15,402 nucleotides of DNA. Source: CAZAXU01 sp964489245 (GTDB lineage: Bacteria > Bacteroidota > Bacteroidia > Flavobacteriales > Flavobacteriaceae). The stretch spans positions 1 to 15,402 of the forward strand of contig CAZAXU010000044.1 in assembly GCA_964489245.1 (NCBI GenBank), given 5' to 3'. Under the pieces are notes generated by a model, which worked only from the letters and a program-made list of their open reading frames with translations, was not told where the DNA came from and ran no database searches. Below, one piece after another: positions 1 to 7,455 of the stretch. Position numbers and translations under genes: made by a program. Position 1 is the stretch's first letter, and the number at the start of each line of letters is the position of its first letter.

Positions 1-16
1 TAATATTGACAACATA

Positions 17-53
17 AAAAACTCAGCCCGTCAATTGACGGGCTGAGTTTTTT
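17..53. terminator. bidirectional intrinsic terminator
   Basis: A perfect inverted repeat pairs positions 17-30 with 39-52 (arms AAAAACTCAGCCCG and CGGGCTGAGTTTTT). The central TCAATTGA is itself self-complementary, and A and T tracts flank the GC-rich core. It can therefore terminate in both directions. It lies about 70 bp beyond the stop codon of the minus-strand glycosyltransferase gene, so it probably ends that transcript and any plus-strand gene left of the window. Confidence 0.9.
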
Positions 54-120
54 ATTTGTAAAGTTCCTTTTATTCGAAAGATTTCCATCGATAAGATTTT
101 GCAATTTATGATAATTCCAA

Positions 121-1395
121 TCACCTTTTAACTCCAAACTTTGTCTTGACTAACACAAATTGATGCAGTATATATGCAACCCAAATCAGTAAAACAGGAA
201 TGACTGTCGAAAACAACCTGAAATCTGCACTTAGCAGCATACTACCGCCAAGATAAGCAAAAGACACCATAAACAAAAAGCGAATGGAATAATCAATTTG
301 TCTCCAATTAACAATTGTGAGCACAAAACTGAATAACATCAACGTAAACAAAATTCCTGAATACCACACCAATCTGGAAGGATATTGAAAAGAATAAGTA
401 TTTGGAAAATCAAAAAACATTCTATTCATATTTGAAAAAATATTTTTAAGATATTTTTTTGGATGTTGTTTGATATTTTTCATTGCAAATCTTTTAAAAG
501 CATCATCTCTATCCACACCTTTATATTTCAAAATTTCATTCATTTCTTCTTGGTGATGTTTTGAAAGAAACGCTTCATGACCGGACACACTTATATTGGG
601 ATTATTTGCCAAAAAATGTTCTCCGTTCCAATCTCCGTATTCGCCTTCATGAGGTGTACTCATCCAATACAAACTCATTCCTCCTGAATTTCCCCAATAA
701 AAAAATCTTCCGGTCAGACTTTGAGTATATATGAGATATGGCATAACAGTGATAAGAGCAAGCGTTGAAATCAATACGCTCTTTTTATAATCAATTTTTT
801 TTCTGTTCATAATCCATAACAAAGCACTTCCCAGTAATAATATAATTATCACATAACCAAAAATAATCTTTGTAAGTGCAATGTAACCTAAAATGAATCC
901 GGATAAATAGATATATATCTTCTTTTCACTCCGAAAAGCATAAACAACAAAATAGACAAACAGACTGATTAATACGAACGTAAGTGATTCCGTGAGTATT
1001 GAATGCATATAGTGATATGCGCCAAAAGAAAATGCCCAAAACAAGCCAAACAAAAGTGCTTTTCTGAAATTGGTGATTTTGAGAATAGACTTAAATAAAA
1101 AAACAACAGACAAATACTGCAAAAAAGCATTCGCCAAAGTTATAACAATCAATGAAGCCTTTAAAAAAACAAAAGGCATCAAAAACAACGGATATCCCGG
1201 TCCGTTCCATAAATAAATATCCGGTGGCGGTGGAGAATAAAAACCTTGTAATAAATTCTGAGCATACATATAATATCTTCCCTCATCTCCAATCATGGCA
1301 TTGGTGTGATGTTTTATGACAAAAATGATATAATAGAATAAAAACGGAGAAAATAGAATATACGGATTTTTTATTTGCTTGAAGTTTCGTTTCAT
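121..1395 (-). CDS. GT-C fold membrane glycosyltransferase, ArnT/PMT (GT39)-like
   Basis: This is a 424-residue polytopic membrane protein with about nine to ten hydrophobic segments (roughly 11-28, 74-102, 112-155, 161-198, 208-226, 340-361, 372-415). The first loop carries an Asp-Glu pair (D37-E38, in a GDEGRYY context) followed by YLWNGPGYPLF at 61-71. That is the layout of the catalytic loop of polyprenyl-phosphate-sugar-dependent GT-C enzymes such as ArnT and PMT. Such enzymes move a sugar from a lipid carrier to a lipid, protein or glycan on the periplasmic face; acceptor and sugar cannot be read here. A soluble stretch at about 228-335 lies between membrane blocks. Residues 55-58 are four consecutive prolines, a likely EF-P-dependent translation site. 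The gene is divergent from the FAD oxidoreductase gene, and both may belong to surface glycan synthesis (inference). The ATG at 1395 is the natural start, since hydrophobic sequence begins about 10 residues later. Alternative reading: an uncharacterised membrane protein with the same fold. Confidence 0.7.
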   Translation of the reverse strand: MKRNFKQIKNPYILFSPFLFYYIIFVIKHHTNAMIGDEGRYYMYAQNLLQGFYSPPPPDIYLWNGPGYPLFLMPFVFLKASLIVITLANAFLQYLSVVFLFKSILKITNFRKALLFGLFWAFSFGAYHYMHSILTESLTFVLISLFVYFVVYAFRSEKKIYIYLSGFILGYIALTKIIFGYVIIILLLGSALLWIMNRKKIDYKKSVLISTLALITVMPYLIYTQSLTGRFFYWGNSGGMSLYWMSTPHEGEYGDWNGEHFLANNPNISVSGHEAFLSKHHQEEMNEILKYKGVDRDDAFKRFAMKNIKQHPKKYLKNIFSNMNRMFFDFPNTYSFQYPSRLVWYSGILFTLMLFSFVLTIVNWRQIDYSIRFLFMVSFAYLGGSMLLSADFRLFSTVIPVLLIWVAYILHQFVLVKTKFGVKR

Positions 1396-1421
1396 TTTCT
1401 GCTAAATTTGGTTGAGTAAAA

Positions 1422-1440
1422 ATAACAAACTATTTGTTAT
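1422..1440. promoter_or_regulatory. 19-bp perfect dyad in divergent intergenic region
   Basis: ATAACAAA (1422-1429), a CTA centre and TTTGTTAT (1433-1440) form a perfect 8-bp inverted repeat. It lies between the minus-strand glycosyltransferase start (1395) and the plus-strand oxidoreductase start (1528). The length and position suit a dimeric regulator operator acting on one or both genes. It has no T tract and is too AT-rich for a good terminator. The role is inferred. Confidence 0.35.
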
Positions 1441-1492
1441 ACCTTTATAAGAAAAAAAAATAATCCAATTCAAGAAAACCTATGAAAAGAGC

Positions 1493-1500
1493 TATATTTG
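1493..1500 (+). promoter_or_regulatory. candidate -7 promoter element for the FAD oxidoreductase
   Basis: TATATTTG matches the Bacteroidota -7 consensus TAnnTTTG and lies 27 bp before the ATG at 1528. No TTG is found at the usual 19-21 bp upstream spacing, so it is only a partial match. A second match, TAAATTTG at 1403-1410 with TTG at 1379-1381 (21-bp spacer), has better spacing but would give a leader of over 100 nt. Confidence 0.4.
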
Positions 1501-1527
1501 TCAAAAGTATCGAAGCTTATAACAACT

Positions 1528-3099
1528 ATGAATAAAACCGCCATCATCATTGGAGCAGGTCCTGCAGGTCTAACCGCCGCCTATGAACTCATTACTAAAA
1601 CAGATATTACACCCATTATCATTGAAAAAACAAATGATATTGGCGGAATTTCCAAGACGATTATTCATAATGGAAATCGGATTGATATTGGTGGACATAG
1701 ATTTTTTTCAAAATCTGACATAGTGATGAAATGGTGGCAGAAAATTATGCCCATACAAGGTGCTCCGGCAAAAGACGAAATTCTATTAAATATAGCTCGA
1801 CAAAAAAAGATGAATCCAAAAGGAGCAAATCCGGAAAACACCGATCGGGTGATGCTTGTTAGAAATAGATTATCTCGAATTTTTTTTCTAAGACACTTCT
1901 TTGACTACCCCATTTCAATTAACGAAAAAACCATTAAAAACCTAGGAATTTTTAGAATCATCAAAATCGGACTTTCTTATATTCAAATCAAAATATTTCC
2001 TGTACAAGAAATAGATACCTTAGAAGATTTTTTCATCAGCAGATTTGGAAAAGAATTATACCAAACATTCTTTAAAGACTATACCGAAAAAGTTTGGGGC
2101 GTGAGCTGCGACAAGATTCCTGCGGATTGGGGGGCACAAAGAATCAAAGGATTATCCATCTCAAGAGCTCTACTTCATGCCGTAAAGTCAGTTTTTACAC
2201 GAGAAAAATCTATTGAACAAAAAAATACGGATACCAGCCTGATTGAACAATTTTTATATCCCAAATTAGGTCCCGGACAGATGTGGGAAACTGTTGCTGA
2301 AATTATAGAAAAAAAAGGAGGAAAAATTATTAGAAACGCTGAGGTTGTTGAACTTAATATAGAAAAAGATCAAATCAATTCTTTAGGTTATTATAGTCCG
2401 GAAGATAATTCAAAAAATACAATAACAGGAGAATATTTTTTTTCAACCATGCCTGTTAAAGATTTGATTCAAGCAATGAAAGACAAGGTGCCTTCCAATG
2501 TAAAAAAAATCAGTGATGGACTACAATATCGTGATTTTATCACTGTAGGACTGCTCTTGAAACAACTGAAAATAAAAAATGAAACAAAAAAAGCCACTTT
2601 ATATAATCTTATTCCTGACAATTGGATTTACATACAAGAACGTGACGTAAAAGTGGGCAGGCTACAAATATTCAACAACTGGTCTCCCTACATGGTAGCC
2701 GACATTGAAAAGGTATGGATTGGTCTTGAATATTTTTGCAATGAAGGTGATGCGTTATGGAAGATGAAAGATGATGAATTCATTCAATTTGCTATAAATG
2801 AATTACATGATATTGATATTATCGATAAACAAGAAGTGCTTGACAGCATAATTATTCGTATGCCTAAAACCTATCCTGCTTATTTTGGAACCTATGCACA
2901 ATTTGATACAATCAGAGAATTTACAGACAAAATCAATAACCTTTTTCTGATTGGTAGAAATGGAATGCATAAATACAATAATCAAGATCATTCAATGCTC
3001 ACGGCAATAGCTGCCGTCAATAATATTATTACAGGAAAAAAATCAAAAGAAAACATTTGGAACATCAATATAGAAGATGAATATCATGAAGAAAGATAA
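1528..3099 (+). CDS. FAD-dependent oxidoreductase, UDP-galactopyranose mutase / amine-oxidase superfamily
   Basis: A 523-residue flavoprotein. The N terminus is a Rossmann dinucleotide-binding fold: IIIGAGPAG at 6-14, E33 at the end of the second strand for the ribose, and GG at 39-40. GGHRFF at 55-60 follows, as in UDP-galactopyranose-mutase-like and protoporphyrinogen-oxidase-like proteins. Near the C terminus, LIGRNGMHKYNNQDHSM at about 474-490 is the second FAD-contacting segment. Members near glycan genes are thought to act on sugar or lipid intermediates; the substrate here is unknown. The frame is open back to a TTG at 1498, but that codon lies inside a candidate promoter. The ATG at 1528 places the Rossmann strand right after the start, so it is preferred. 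The gene is divergent from the glycosyltransferase gene and sits 48 bp before yaaA on the same strand, so the two may be co-transcribed. Confident of the fold, not of the reaction. Confidence 0.75.
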   Translation: MNKTAIIIGAGPAGLTAAYELITKTDITPIIIEKTNDIGGISKTIIHNGNRIDIGGHRFFSKSDIVMKWWQKIMPIQGAPAKDEILLNIARQKKMNPKGANPENTDRVMLVRNRLSRIFFLRHFFDYPISINEKTIKNLGIFRIIKIGLSYIQIKIFPVQEIDTLEDFFISRFGKELYQTFFKDYTEKVWGVSCDKIPADWGAQRIKGLSISRALLHAVKSVFTREKSIEQKNTDTSLIEQFLYPKLGPGQMWETVAEIIEKKGGKIIRNAEVVELNIEKDQINSLGYYSPEDNSKNTITGEYFFSTMPVKDLIQAMKDKVPSNVKKISDGLQYRDFITVGLLLKQLKIKNETKKATLYNLIPDNWIYIQERDVKVGRLQIFNNWSPYMVADIEKVWIGLEYFCNEGDALWKMKDDEFIQFAINELHDIDIIDKQEVLDSIIIRMPKTYPAYFGTYAQFDTIREFTDKINNLFLIGRNGMHKYNNQDHSMLTAIAAVNNIITGKKSKENIWNINIEDEYHEER

Positions 3100-3147
3100 T
3101 GAGTTCTATTTAAAATAATTTAACCTACAATACAAATCTTAGTGTTT

Positions 3148-3906
3148 ATGAAAGCCTTGTTATCACCCGCAAAAAAATTGGAACTCCGAAAAGATTATCC
3201 ATCAATTGAACATCAAAAACCTTATTTTTTGGATGAAGCCGAAAAGCTTATCGACTTAATGAAAAAAAAAACTCCGGATGAAATCAAACAATTGATGAAA
3301 ATATCCGATAGTTTGGCTAATCTGAATTGGGAACGCTACCACAATTGGAAAAAAAACATCGATTCAAAACAAGCACGCCCCGCAATTTACAGCTTTGACG
3401 GTGAAGCATACAGAGGCTTTGATGTAAGCACTCTGTCACAACAAACAACAGACAGAGCCAACAACAGAATCAGAATACTCTCAGGATTATATGGCATTCT
3501 TAAACCCTATGATTTCATTTATCCTTATCGGTTAGAAATGGGAATACGACTAAAATTCGATAAATATCATAATCTATATGAATTCTGGAAAGAACACATC
3601 TCTGATTTTCTCAATCAAGAAATGCAGCAAGGAGAACTACTTGTGAATATTGCCAGTCAAGAATATTTCAAAGCTGTTGATCAAAAAAAACTAAAACATG
3701 AAATTATTGATATCGACTTCAAAGATTATAAAAACGAGACGCTCAAAACCATCAGTATTTATGCCAAACGAGCTCGCGGACAAATGGCTCGATATATTTC
3801 TGAAAATGATATTGAAACCAAAGATGAACTGAAGTTGTTTCATTATGGAAACTATCAATATGATGAAAATTTATCAAGTGAAAATCGGTTGGTTTTTACG
3901 AGATAA
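3148..3906 (+). CDS. yaaA: peroxide stress protein YaaA (DUF328/UPF0246)
   Basis: A 252-residue protein of normal length for the YaaA family. It opens with MKALLSPAKKLE, the family's N-terminal signature. Further family blocks are YSFDGEAYRGFD, RILSGLYGILKPYDFIYPYRLEMG, VNIASQEYFKAV and KRARGQMARYI in the C-terminal third. E. coli YaaA is a DNA-binding protein that limits oxidative damage by lowering intracellular unincorporated iron during hydrogen peroxide stress; a cytoplasmic role of that kind is inferred by homology. An in-frame GTG at 3142 is possible, but the ATG at 3148 reproduces the family N terminus. No terminator separates it from the oxidoreductase gene upstream. Its stop codon is only 4 bp from the stop codon of the convergent PAP2 gene, so the two mRNAs must overlap unless both end inside the coding regions. 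Confidence 0.92.
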   Translation: MKALLSPAKKLELRKDYPSIEHQKPYFLDEAEKLIDLMKKKTPDEIKQLMKISDSLANLNWERYHNWKKNIDSKQARPAIYSFDGEAYRGFDVSTLSQQTTDRANNRIRILSGLYGILKPYDFIYPYRLEMGIRLKFDKYHNLYEFWKEHISDFLNQEMQQGELLVNIASQEYFKAVDQKKLKHEIIDIDFKDYKNETLKTISIYAKRARGQMARYISENDIETKDELKLFHYGNYQYDENLSSENRLVFTR

Positions 3907-3910
3907 AAAC

Positions 3911-4447
3911 TCATTTTTTGACACGCCGCCATTTCAAGATAAAAAATGTGATTGATATTCCGAGAATCATCCCGCCAAAAACATCAAAAGGATAATGCAC
4001 TCCCATTGCCATACGGGTATATCCAATCCAGATTGCCCACAGAAAAAACAACGCGGAAAGTGATGGTCTTTTAAACAATATGCTTATGGCTGTTGCCAAC
4101 GCAAACACTTCCATAGTATGTCCCGACGGAAAGCTGTAGCTCCCTCCGGCAACCAACTGTTTGATATTGTCATGAACATCAAAAGGACGCAATCTTTGAA
4201 ATATGTTTTTAATCGCAAAATTGATGAGTGCCGTCAGAACAATCACAAAAGATATTTCAATGCCGAAAAGGAGATGTTTTTTTTCTTTTTTGATAAAATA
4301 AAGTCCGAAAATAAACAGAATAACCGCCACACTGACCAGCGTGGCATATTGTGTAGTCCAAATCACAAAGTCATCTGCCGCTTTCCAACGATGTGAATAA
4401 ATCCACTCTAAAAGCTTATAGTCAAAATTTTGAAATTCTTCTAACAT
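3911..4447 (-). CDS. PAP2 superfamily membrane phosphatase
   Basis: A 178-residue integral membrane protein carrying the three-part PAP2 acid phosphatase signature: KxxxxxxRP at 80-88 (K80, R87, P88), PSGH at 107-110, and RxxxxxHxxxD with R145, H151 and D155. In motif 3 the usual Ser before Arg is Thr. Four or five hydrophobic segments (roughly 37-52, 60-80, 112-125, 129-143, 155-172) place the active site at the outer membrane leaflet side. Relatives hydrolyse phosphatidate, phosphatidylglycerol phosphate, undecaprenyl pyrophosphate or lipid A phosphates; the substrate cannot be told here. The reading frame opens at a TTG (4450), but the ATG at 4447 overlaps the TGA of the upstream PLP-enzyme gene as TGATG. 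That is a translational-coupling arrangement and the reason for this start. It converges on yaaA with a 4-bp gap. Confidence 0.88.
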   Translation of the reverse strand: MLEEFQNFDYKLLEWIYSHRWKAADDFVIWTTQYATLVSVAVILFIFGLYFIKKEKKHLLFGIEISFVIVLTALINFAIKNIFQRLRPFDVHDNIKQLVAGGSYSFPSGHTMEVFALATAISILFKRPSLSALFFLWAIWIGYTRMAMGVHYPFDVFGGMILGISITFFILKWRRVKK

Positions 4448-5673
4448 CAATTGGAGAACTGTTTCTCAAAATATCCGACTTCTTCCAGCGTTTTTTTCAT
4501 AATATAATAGGTTTGCACAATGTCATGATCCAAACCAACCGACATTCTGACCAAACCCTCTGACAGTCCCATTTCTTTTTGCTCTTCTTCCGGCACTTCA
4601 CTTGATGTCCCCTTGCCGGGAGCATTGAACAGAGTCTTATAAAAACCTAGACTTACAGCCAAATAACCCACATTTTTATCTTGTAGTTTTTCCATAAATT
4701 CCGTTGCCATTTCACTGGTTTTCAGATCCAGCGTAATCATTCCGCCAAAACCAAACTCGGCATGCATCATTTTTTTATACAATTCATGCTGAGAAAAACT
4801 CTTCAATCCGGGATATTTCACACGAACCCCGTCTTTCTCGAGATGTTCTGCCAAATATTGTGCATTTTGACTGTGTTTCACCATCCTGATTGGAAGTGTT
4901 CTCATATTTTTCAAAATTTGCGCTGAACGCACGCTGTCCATCACCGGACCAAGCAACATACTAGCTCCGTCATTTACACTTTTAAGCGCATTGATAAAAT
5001 CAGATGTTCCGCAAATCACACCGCCTACGGTGTCATTCATACCATTGATAAACTTAGTAAGACTATGCACCACCACATCTGCCCCAAAAGCCGTCGGAGT
5101 GAAAATCAAAGGTGTGAAAGTATTATCAATCACTAATTTAATATTGTGTTTTTTGGCAATTTCAGATAAAGCTTCCACATCTGCCAGCTCCAGCAAAGGA
5201 TTGCTCAAAGTCTCCGCATAAATCATCTTTGTGTTGGGCAGGATGGCTGCTTCTACCTTTTCCAGATTTGTGATATCAACAAATGATGTTTTAATATCAA
5301 ACTTAGGAATGAAATTTTTCAAAAATGCATAAGTTCCCCCATAAATTGTCCTACTGGAAACAATATGATCTCCTGCTCCTGCCAATTGCATGATGACAGG
5401 AGTGATGGCGCCCATCCCCGAAGAGGCAACATTGGCAGACTCCGTATTTTCCATCTTGGCAATTGCCATGCTCAGATAATGATTGCTCGGGCTGGTATGT
5501 CGCGAATACAAATAGCAACCGTCAATATTACCTTCAAAGGTATCCAACATGGTTTTTGCTTTCAAAAATGTATAAGTTGCCGAATCTGAAACAGACGGAT
5601 TGACGCCCCCAAATTCACCGAAAAATTGTAAATCTTGGATTTCTTGGGCAGGATTATGTTTTTTATTGCTCAT
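4447..5673 (-). CDS. Cys/Met-metabolism PLP-dependent enzyme (methionine gamma-lyase / cystathionine-type lyase family)
   Basis: A 408-residue fold-type I PLP enzyme of normal family length. Visible landmarks are YSR at 56-58 (phosphate-binding Tyr/Arg given by the neighbouring subunit), SSGMGAI at 84-90, D183 in VIDNTF (binds the pyridine nitrogen) and the Schiff-base lysine K207 in VVHSLTKFING. The family includes methionine gamma-lyase, cystathionine gamma-lyase and gamma-synthase, and O-acetylhomoserine sulfhydrylase. The position of the reactive Cys116 of Pseudomonas methionine gamma-lyase (LYGCT) is Gly here (IYGGT, 111-113), which argues against a strict methionine gamma-lyase. The product is therefore a cytoplasmic sulfur amino-acid lyase or transsulfuration enzyme of undetermined specificity. 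It is first in a two-gene unit with the PAP2 gene (TGATG junction). The ATG at 5673 is well placed; a -7-like TATATTTG lies on the minus strand at 5782-5789. Confidence 0.85.
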   Translation of the reverse strand: MSNKKHNPAQEIQDLQFFGEFGGVNPSVSDSATYTFLKAKTMLDTFEGNIDGCYLYSRHTSPSNHYLSMAIAKMENTESANVASSGMGAITPVIMQLAGAGDHIVSSRTIYGGTYAFLKNFIPKFDIKTSFVDITNLEKVEAAILPNTKMIYAETLSNPLLELADVEALSEIAKKHNIKLVIDNTFTPLIFTPTAFGADVVVHSLTKFINGMNDTVGGVICGTSDFINALKSVNDGASMLLGPVMDSVRSAQILKNMRTLPIRMVKHSQNAQYLAEHLEKDGVRVKYPGLKSFSQHELYKKMMHAEFGFGGMITLDLKTSEMATEFMEKLQDKNVGYLAVSLGFYKTLFNAPGKGTSSEVPEEEQKEMGLSEGLVRMSVGLDHDIVQTYYIMKKTLEEVGYFEKQFSN

Positions 5674-5781
5674 GATATCTGGAATATTTTTAGTTTGTTA
5701 GACGACTGCAATTTAATATTTATTTTCAATCTTTACGGCGTAAAAATCATAAAAAAACAAATTTTAATAAATTAACGATTG

Positions 5782-5789
5782 CAAATATA
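5782..5789 (-). promoter_or_regulatory. candidate -7 element for the PLP enzyme-PAP2 unit
   Basis: On the minus strand this reads TATATTTG, a full match to TAnnTTTG. It lies in the 129-bp gap between the plug gene and the PLP-enzyme gene. No TTG is seen at 19-21 bp upstream, so support is partial. If used, the leader is about 100 nt. No terminator hairpin follows the plug gene, so read-through from it is also possible. Confidence 0.35.
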
Positions 5790-5802
5790 AAGAGGAGAAA
5801 GA

Positions 5803-7050
5803 TCACTTAATATCACGAGAACTGGCTGATCCTAAACCTATTATCCTGACATACCTGCTTCCGGGGGCGCTATAATAGACCAGAACCTTATATTCATTTT
5901 CGGTTTCGCTAAAACTGTTTTCCAAATCGGAAAAATTTAATCTCCCGTCTTGGTCTTTGGTCACATAATAATAATCATAATAGCCTTGCTTCAAAAGAAC
6001 GGAAACTTCATAGCGTTGTGTGTCTTCATTATATTTCAATTCATATTCATCCGAGGGCATAAAATGGTTAAACTTTCCAACCACATAGATGGACTCTGGT
6101 GTCTCCTCTCCTGTCTTTAAAGAAAAGTGTGCATAGATATAATCCGCTTCAAAATTAGGATCTTCTGCTTGCAAAGAGCGAATAACATAAGAGCCGTTAA
6201 TGTCTTTTCTGAAAAGATATTTATCACGCGGAACCATCGTATATAAATAGAAATGATATAATTTTTTAAGCTCTCTTTGATAGACATTATAGTTCACTCC
6301 TCTTAAGTCTTTGGAACTAAAGCTCATAAATTCATTGATTCCGTCAAAAACAGCATCGTTCGGATAGTGATACACCCATTCATTTCCCTTATAAAACGTA
6401 GGACGTTTGAATTCTTTATAATCTCTGAAGTTATCATTTTGAAAAACTCTGACACTCAGCGTTTGAGACTCATTTTGAATAGGAAGTGATTGGGTATACA
6501 GAGAAAAATCTACAACTTGCATGCTGTCTCTGGTTTCAACATCGTTGCTCCACGAAATTTTAACTCCCACATTAATAGTTTGTTCATAAATTATAAAAGG
6601 GAGACTAAAAATAAGATTATCTTCATCATCCAAAATCTGAATTTTATAATTCCCTGACAATAAAATCCTTGTGTTTTCATTGGGGAATCTCACAGAATAG
6701 TGTGTATAGGCTTGAAAAGTGTTGCTGGAATTCTGCATTTCCGTGATAATACTTGATTCAAAACCATCGATATATTCTGATGTGCTGAGATTTGATTCTT
6801 CCCAATTTTCATCAAAACGAACAATTTTGTAATAGTAGTCGTCTTCATCTGCCCTCAAATCGTCAAAAGAAAAATAAATCGGTGCACCCAATCGTATAAT
6901 CGATGAAGGCATTGGTTGTTTTCCATCATTTATTTCGGCTGTTTTAATATAGTATGGAGGCATTTCATTATAGTCTTTGCTCAATTGTGCATAAACAGTA
7001 CCACTGAAAACCAGAGTCAAAAAAAACAAATAATATTTCTGTACACTCAT
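5803..7050 (-). CDS. type IX secretion system plug-family protein (DUF5103)
   Basis: A 415-residue exported protein. It starts with MSVQKYYLFFLTLVFSGTVYA and then QLSKDYNE: a short basic start, a hydrophobic core and a plausible signal-peptidase site after A21. The body fits DUF5103. An N-terminal beta-rich part (PPYYIKTAEI, PIYFSFDDLRADEDDYYYKIVRFDENW) resembles the sequence now named type IX secretion plug, first domain. A C-terminal segment (YVVGKFNHFMPSDEYELKYN through GYYDYYYV) looks like an early-set/CBM48-like beta sandwich. In Flavobacterium johnsoniae a Plug protein seals the periplasmic side of the SprA translocon; equivalence here is by family. The frame is open up to 7101, but that longer start would lie upstream of the promoter at 7069-7098 and would spoil the signal peptide, so the ATG at 7050 is used. 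Monocistronic or weakly linked to the PLP-enzyme gene downstream. Confidence 0.8.
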   Translation of the reverse strand: MSVQKYYLFFLTLVFSGTVYAQLSKDYNEMPPYYIKTAEINDGKQPMPSSIIRLGAPIYFSFDDLRADEDDYYYKIVRFDENWEESNLSTSEYIDGFESSIITEMQNSSNTFQAYTHYSVRFPNENTRILLSGNYKIQILDDEDNLIFSLPFIIYEQTINVGVKISWSNDVETRDSMQVVDFSLYTQSLPIQNESQTLSVRVFQNDNFRDYKEFKRPTFYKGNEWVYHYPNDAVFDGINEFMSFSSKDLRGVNYNVYQRELKKLYHFYLYTMVPRDKYLFRKDINGSYVIRSLQAEDPNFEADYIYAHFSLKTGEETPESIYVVGKFNHFMPSDEYELKYNEDTQRYEVSVLLKQGYYDYYYVTKDQDGRLNFSDLENSFSETENEYKVLVYYSAPGSRYVRIIGLGSASSRDIK

Positions 7051-7068
7051 AAATAATATATCTTTGCT

Positions 7069-7098
7069 CAAAGATAAAAAAATCAGAACATTAAACAA
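7069..7098 (-). promoter_or_regulatory. Bacteroidota-type promoter for the plug gene
   Basis: On the minus strand TTG (7098-7096), a 19-bp spacer and TATCTTTG (7076-7069) match the TTG-N19-TAnnTTTG promoter pattern. Initiation would fall near 7063, leaving a leader of about 12 nt before the ATG at 7050. This supports the shorter start of the plug protein. Confidence 0.6.
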
Positions 7099-7202
7099 CA
7101 ACTATCATACCGTGTTAGTATTTTTTTTAAGTGTTATGCACCAAAAACAGCATATATTGATTCATCAATCCTTGGAAGTACATCCCATCATTGAGATACA
7201 TA

Positions 7203-7237
7203 AACAATAAAAAGGGACCGAACCTAGTTCAATCCCT
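7203..7237 (-). terminator. minus-strand intrinsic terminator
   Basis: As RNA on the minus strand, positions 7237-7227 pair with 7223-7213 in an 11-bp stem (AGGGATTGAAC with GTTCGGTCCCT, two G-U pairs) closed by a TAG loop. TTTTTATTGTT follows. On the plus strand the two G-U positions become A/C mismatches, so the hairpin is built for the minus strand. No annotated minus-strand gene precedes it, which implies a short transcript starting to its right. Confidence 0.7.
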
Positions 7238-7300
7238 CTTTAAATTTAACAACACAAATAAAACAATGAAACATGAAAAAAAATACTTCATTCAAATTTC
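7205..7300 (-). ncRNA. candidate small RNA or peptide-encoding transcript
   Basis: A minus-strand -7 element TACCTTTG (7313-7306) lies about 70 bp before the 11-bp terminator stem that ends at 7213. Together they would give a transcript of about 90-95 nt. No TTG is found at -33, so promoter support is partial. Inside, an ATG at 7291 opens a 20-residue reading frame (MKYFFSCFIVLFVLLNLKRD) ending with TGA at 7229 within the terminator stem. The peptide is strongly hydrophobic, but this DNA is T-rich, so a hydrophobic frame can arise by chance. No known RNA family is recognised. Confidence 0.35.
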
Positions 7301-7455
7301 AAGAACAAAGGTATGCGTAAAAACCTTTATAAATTTGAATATTTCACAAACAACCCCAACAACTTTATAAACGACATGATATTTCACATTAACGACATGG
7401 GGCGTCACAAAAAACATTTCAGATAAATTGTTTATCATAATTGGAATGAAAATCA

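Noticed and set aside
1498..1527. TTG start for the FAD oxidoreductase, adding 10 residues.
   Set aside because: The codon is the end of a -7-like element, and the added residues precede a Rossmann strand that starts properly from the ATG at 1528.
1482..1534. A 17-codon frame (MKRAIFVKSIEAYNNYE) whose stop overlaps the oxidoreductase ATG at 1528.
   Set aside because: It contains the TATATTTG promoter-like element, so it would not be on that transcript, and it resembles nothing known.
7051..7101. Longer N terminus for the plug protein starting at 7101.
   Set aside because: The matching promoter (7069-7098) lies within this extension, and the signal peptide is canonical from the ATG at 7050.
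7272..7376. Plus-strand 34-codon frame beginning MKHEKKYFIQISR.
   Set aside because: It has no promoter or hydrophobic/functional pattern, lies antisense to the better-supported minus-strand transcript and has low-complexity content.
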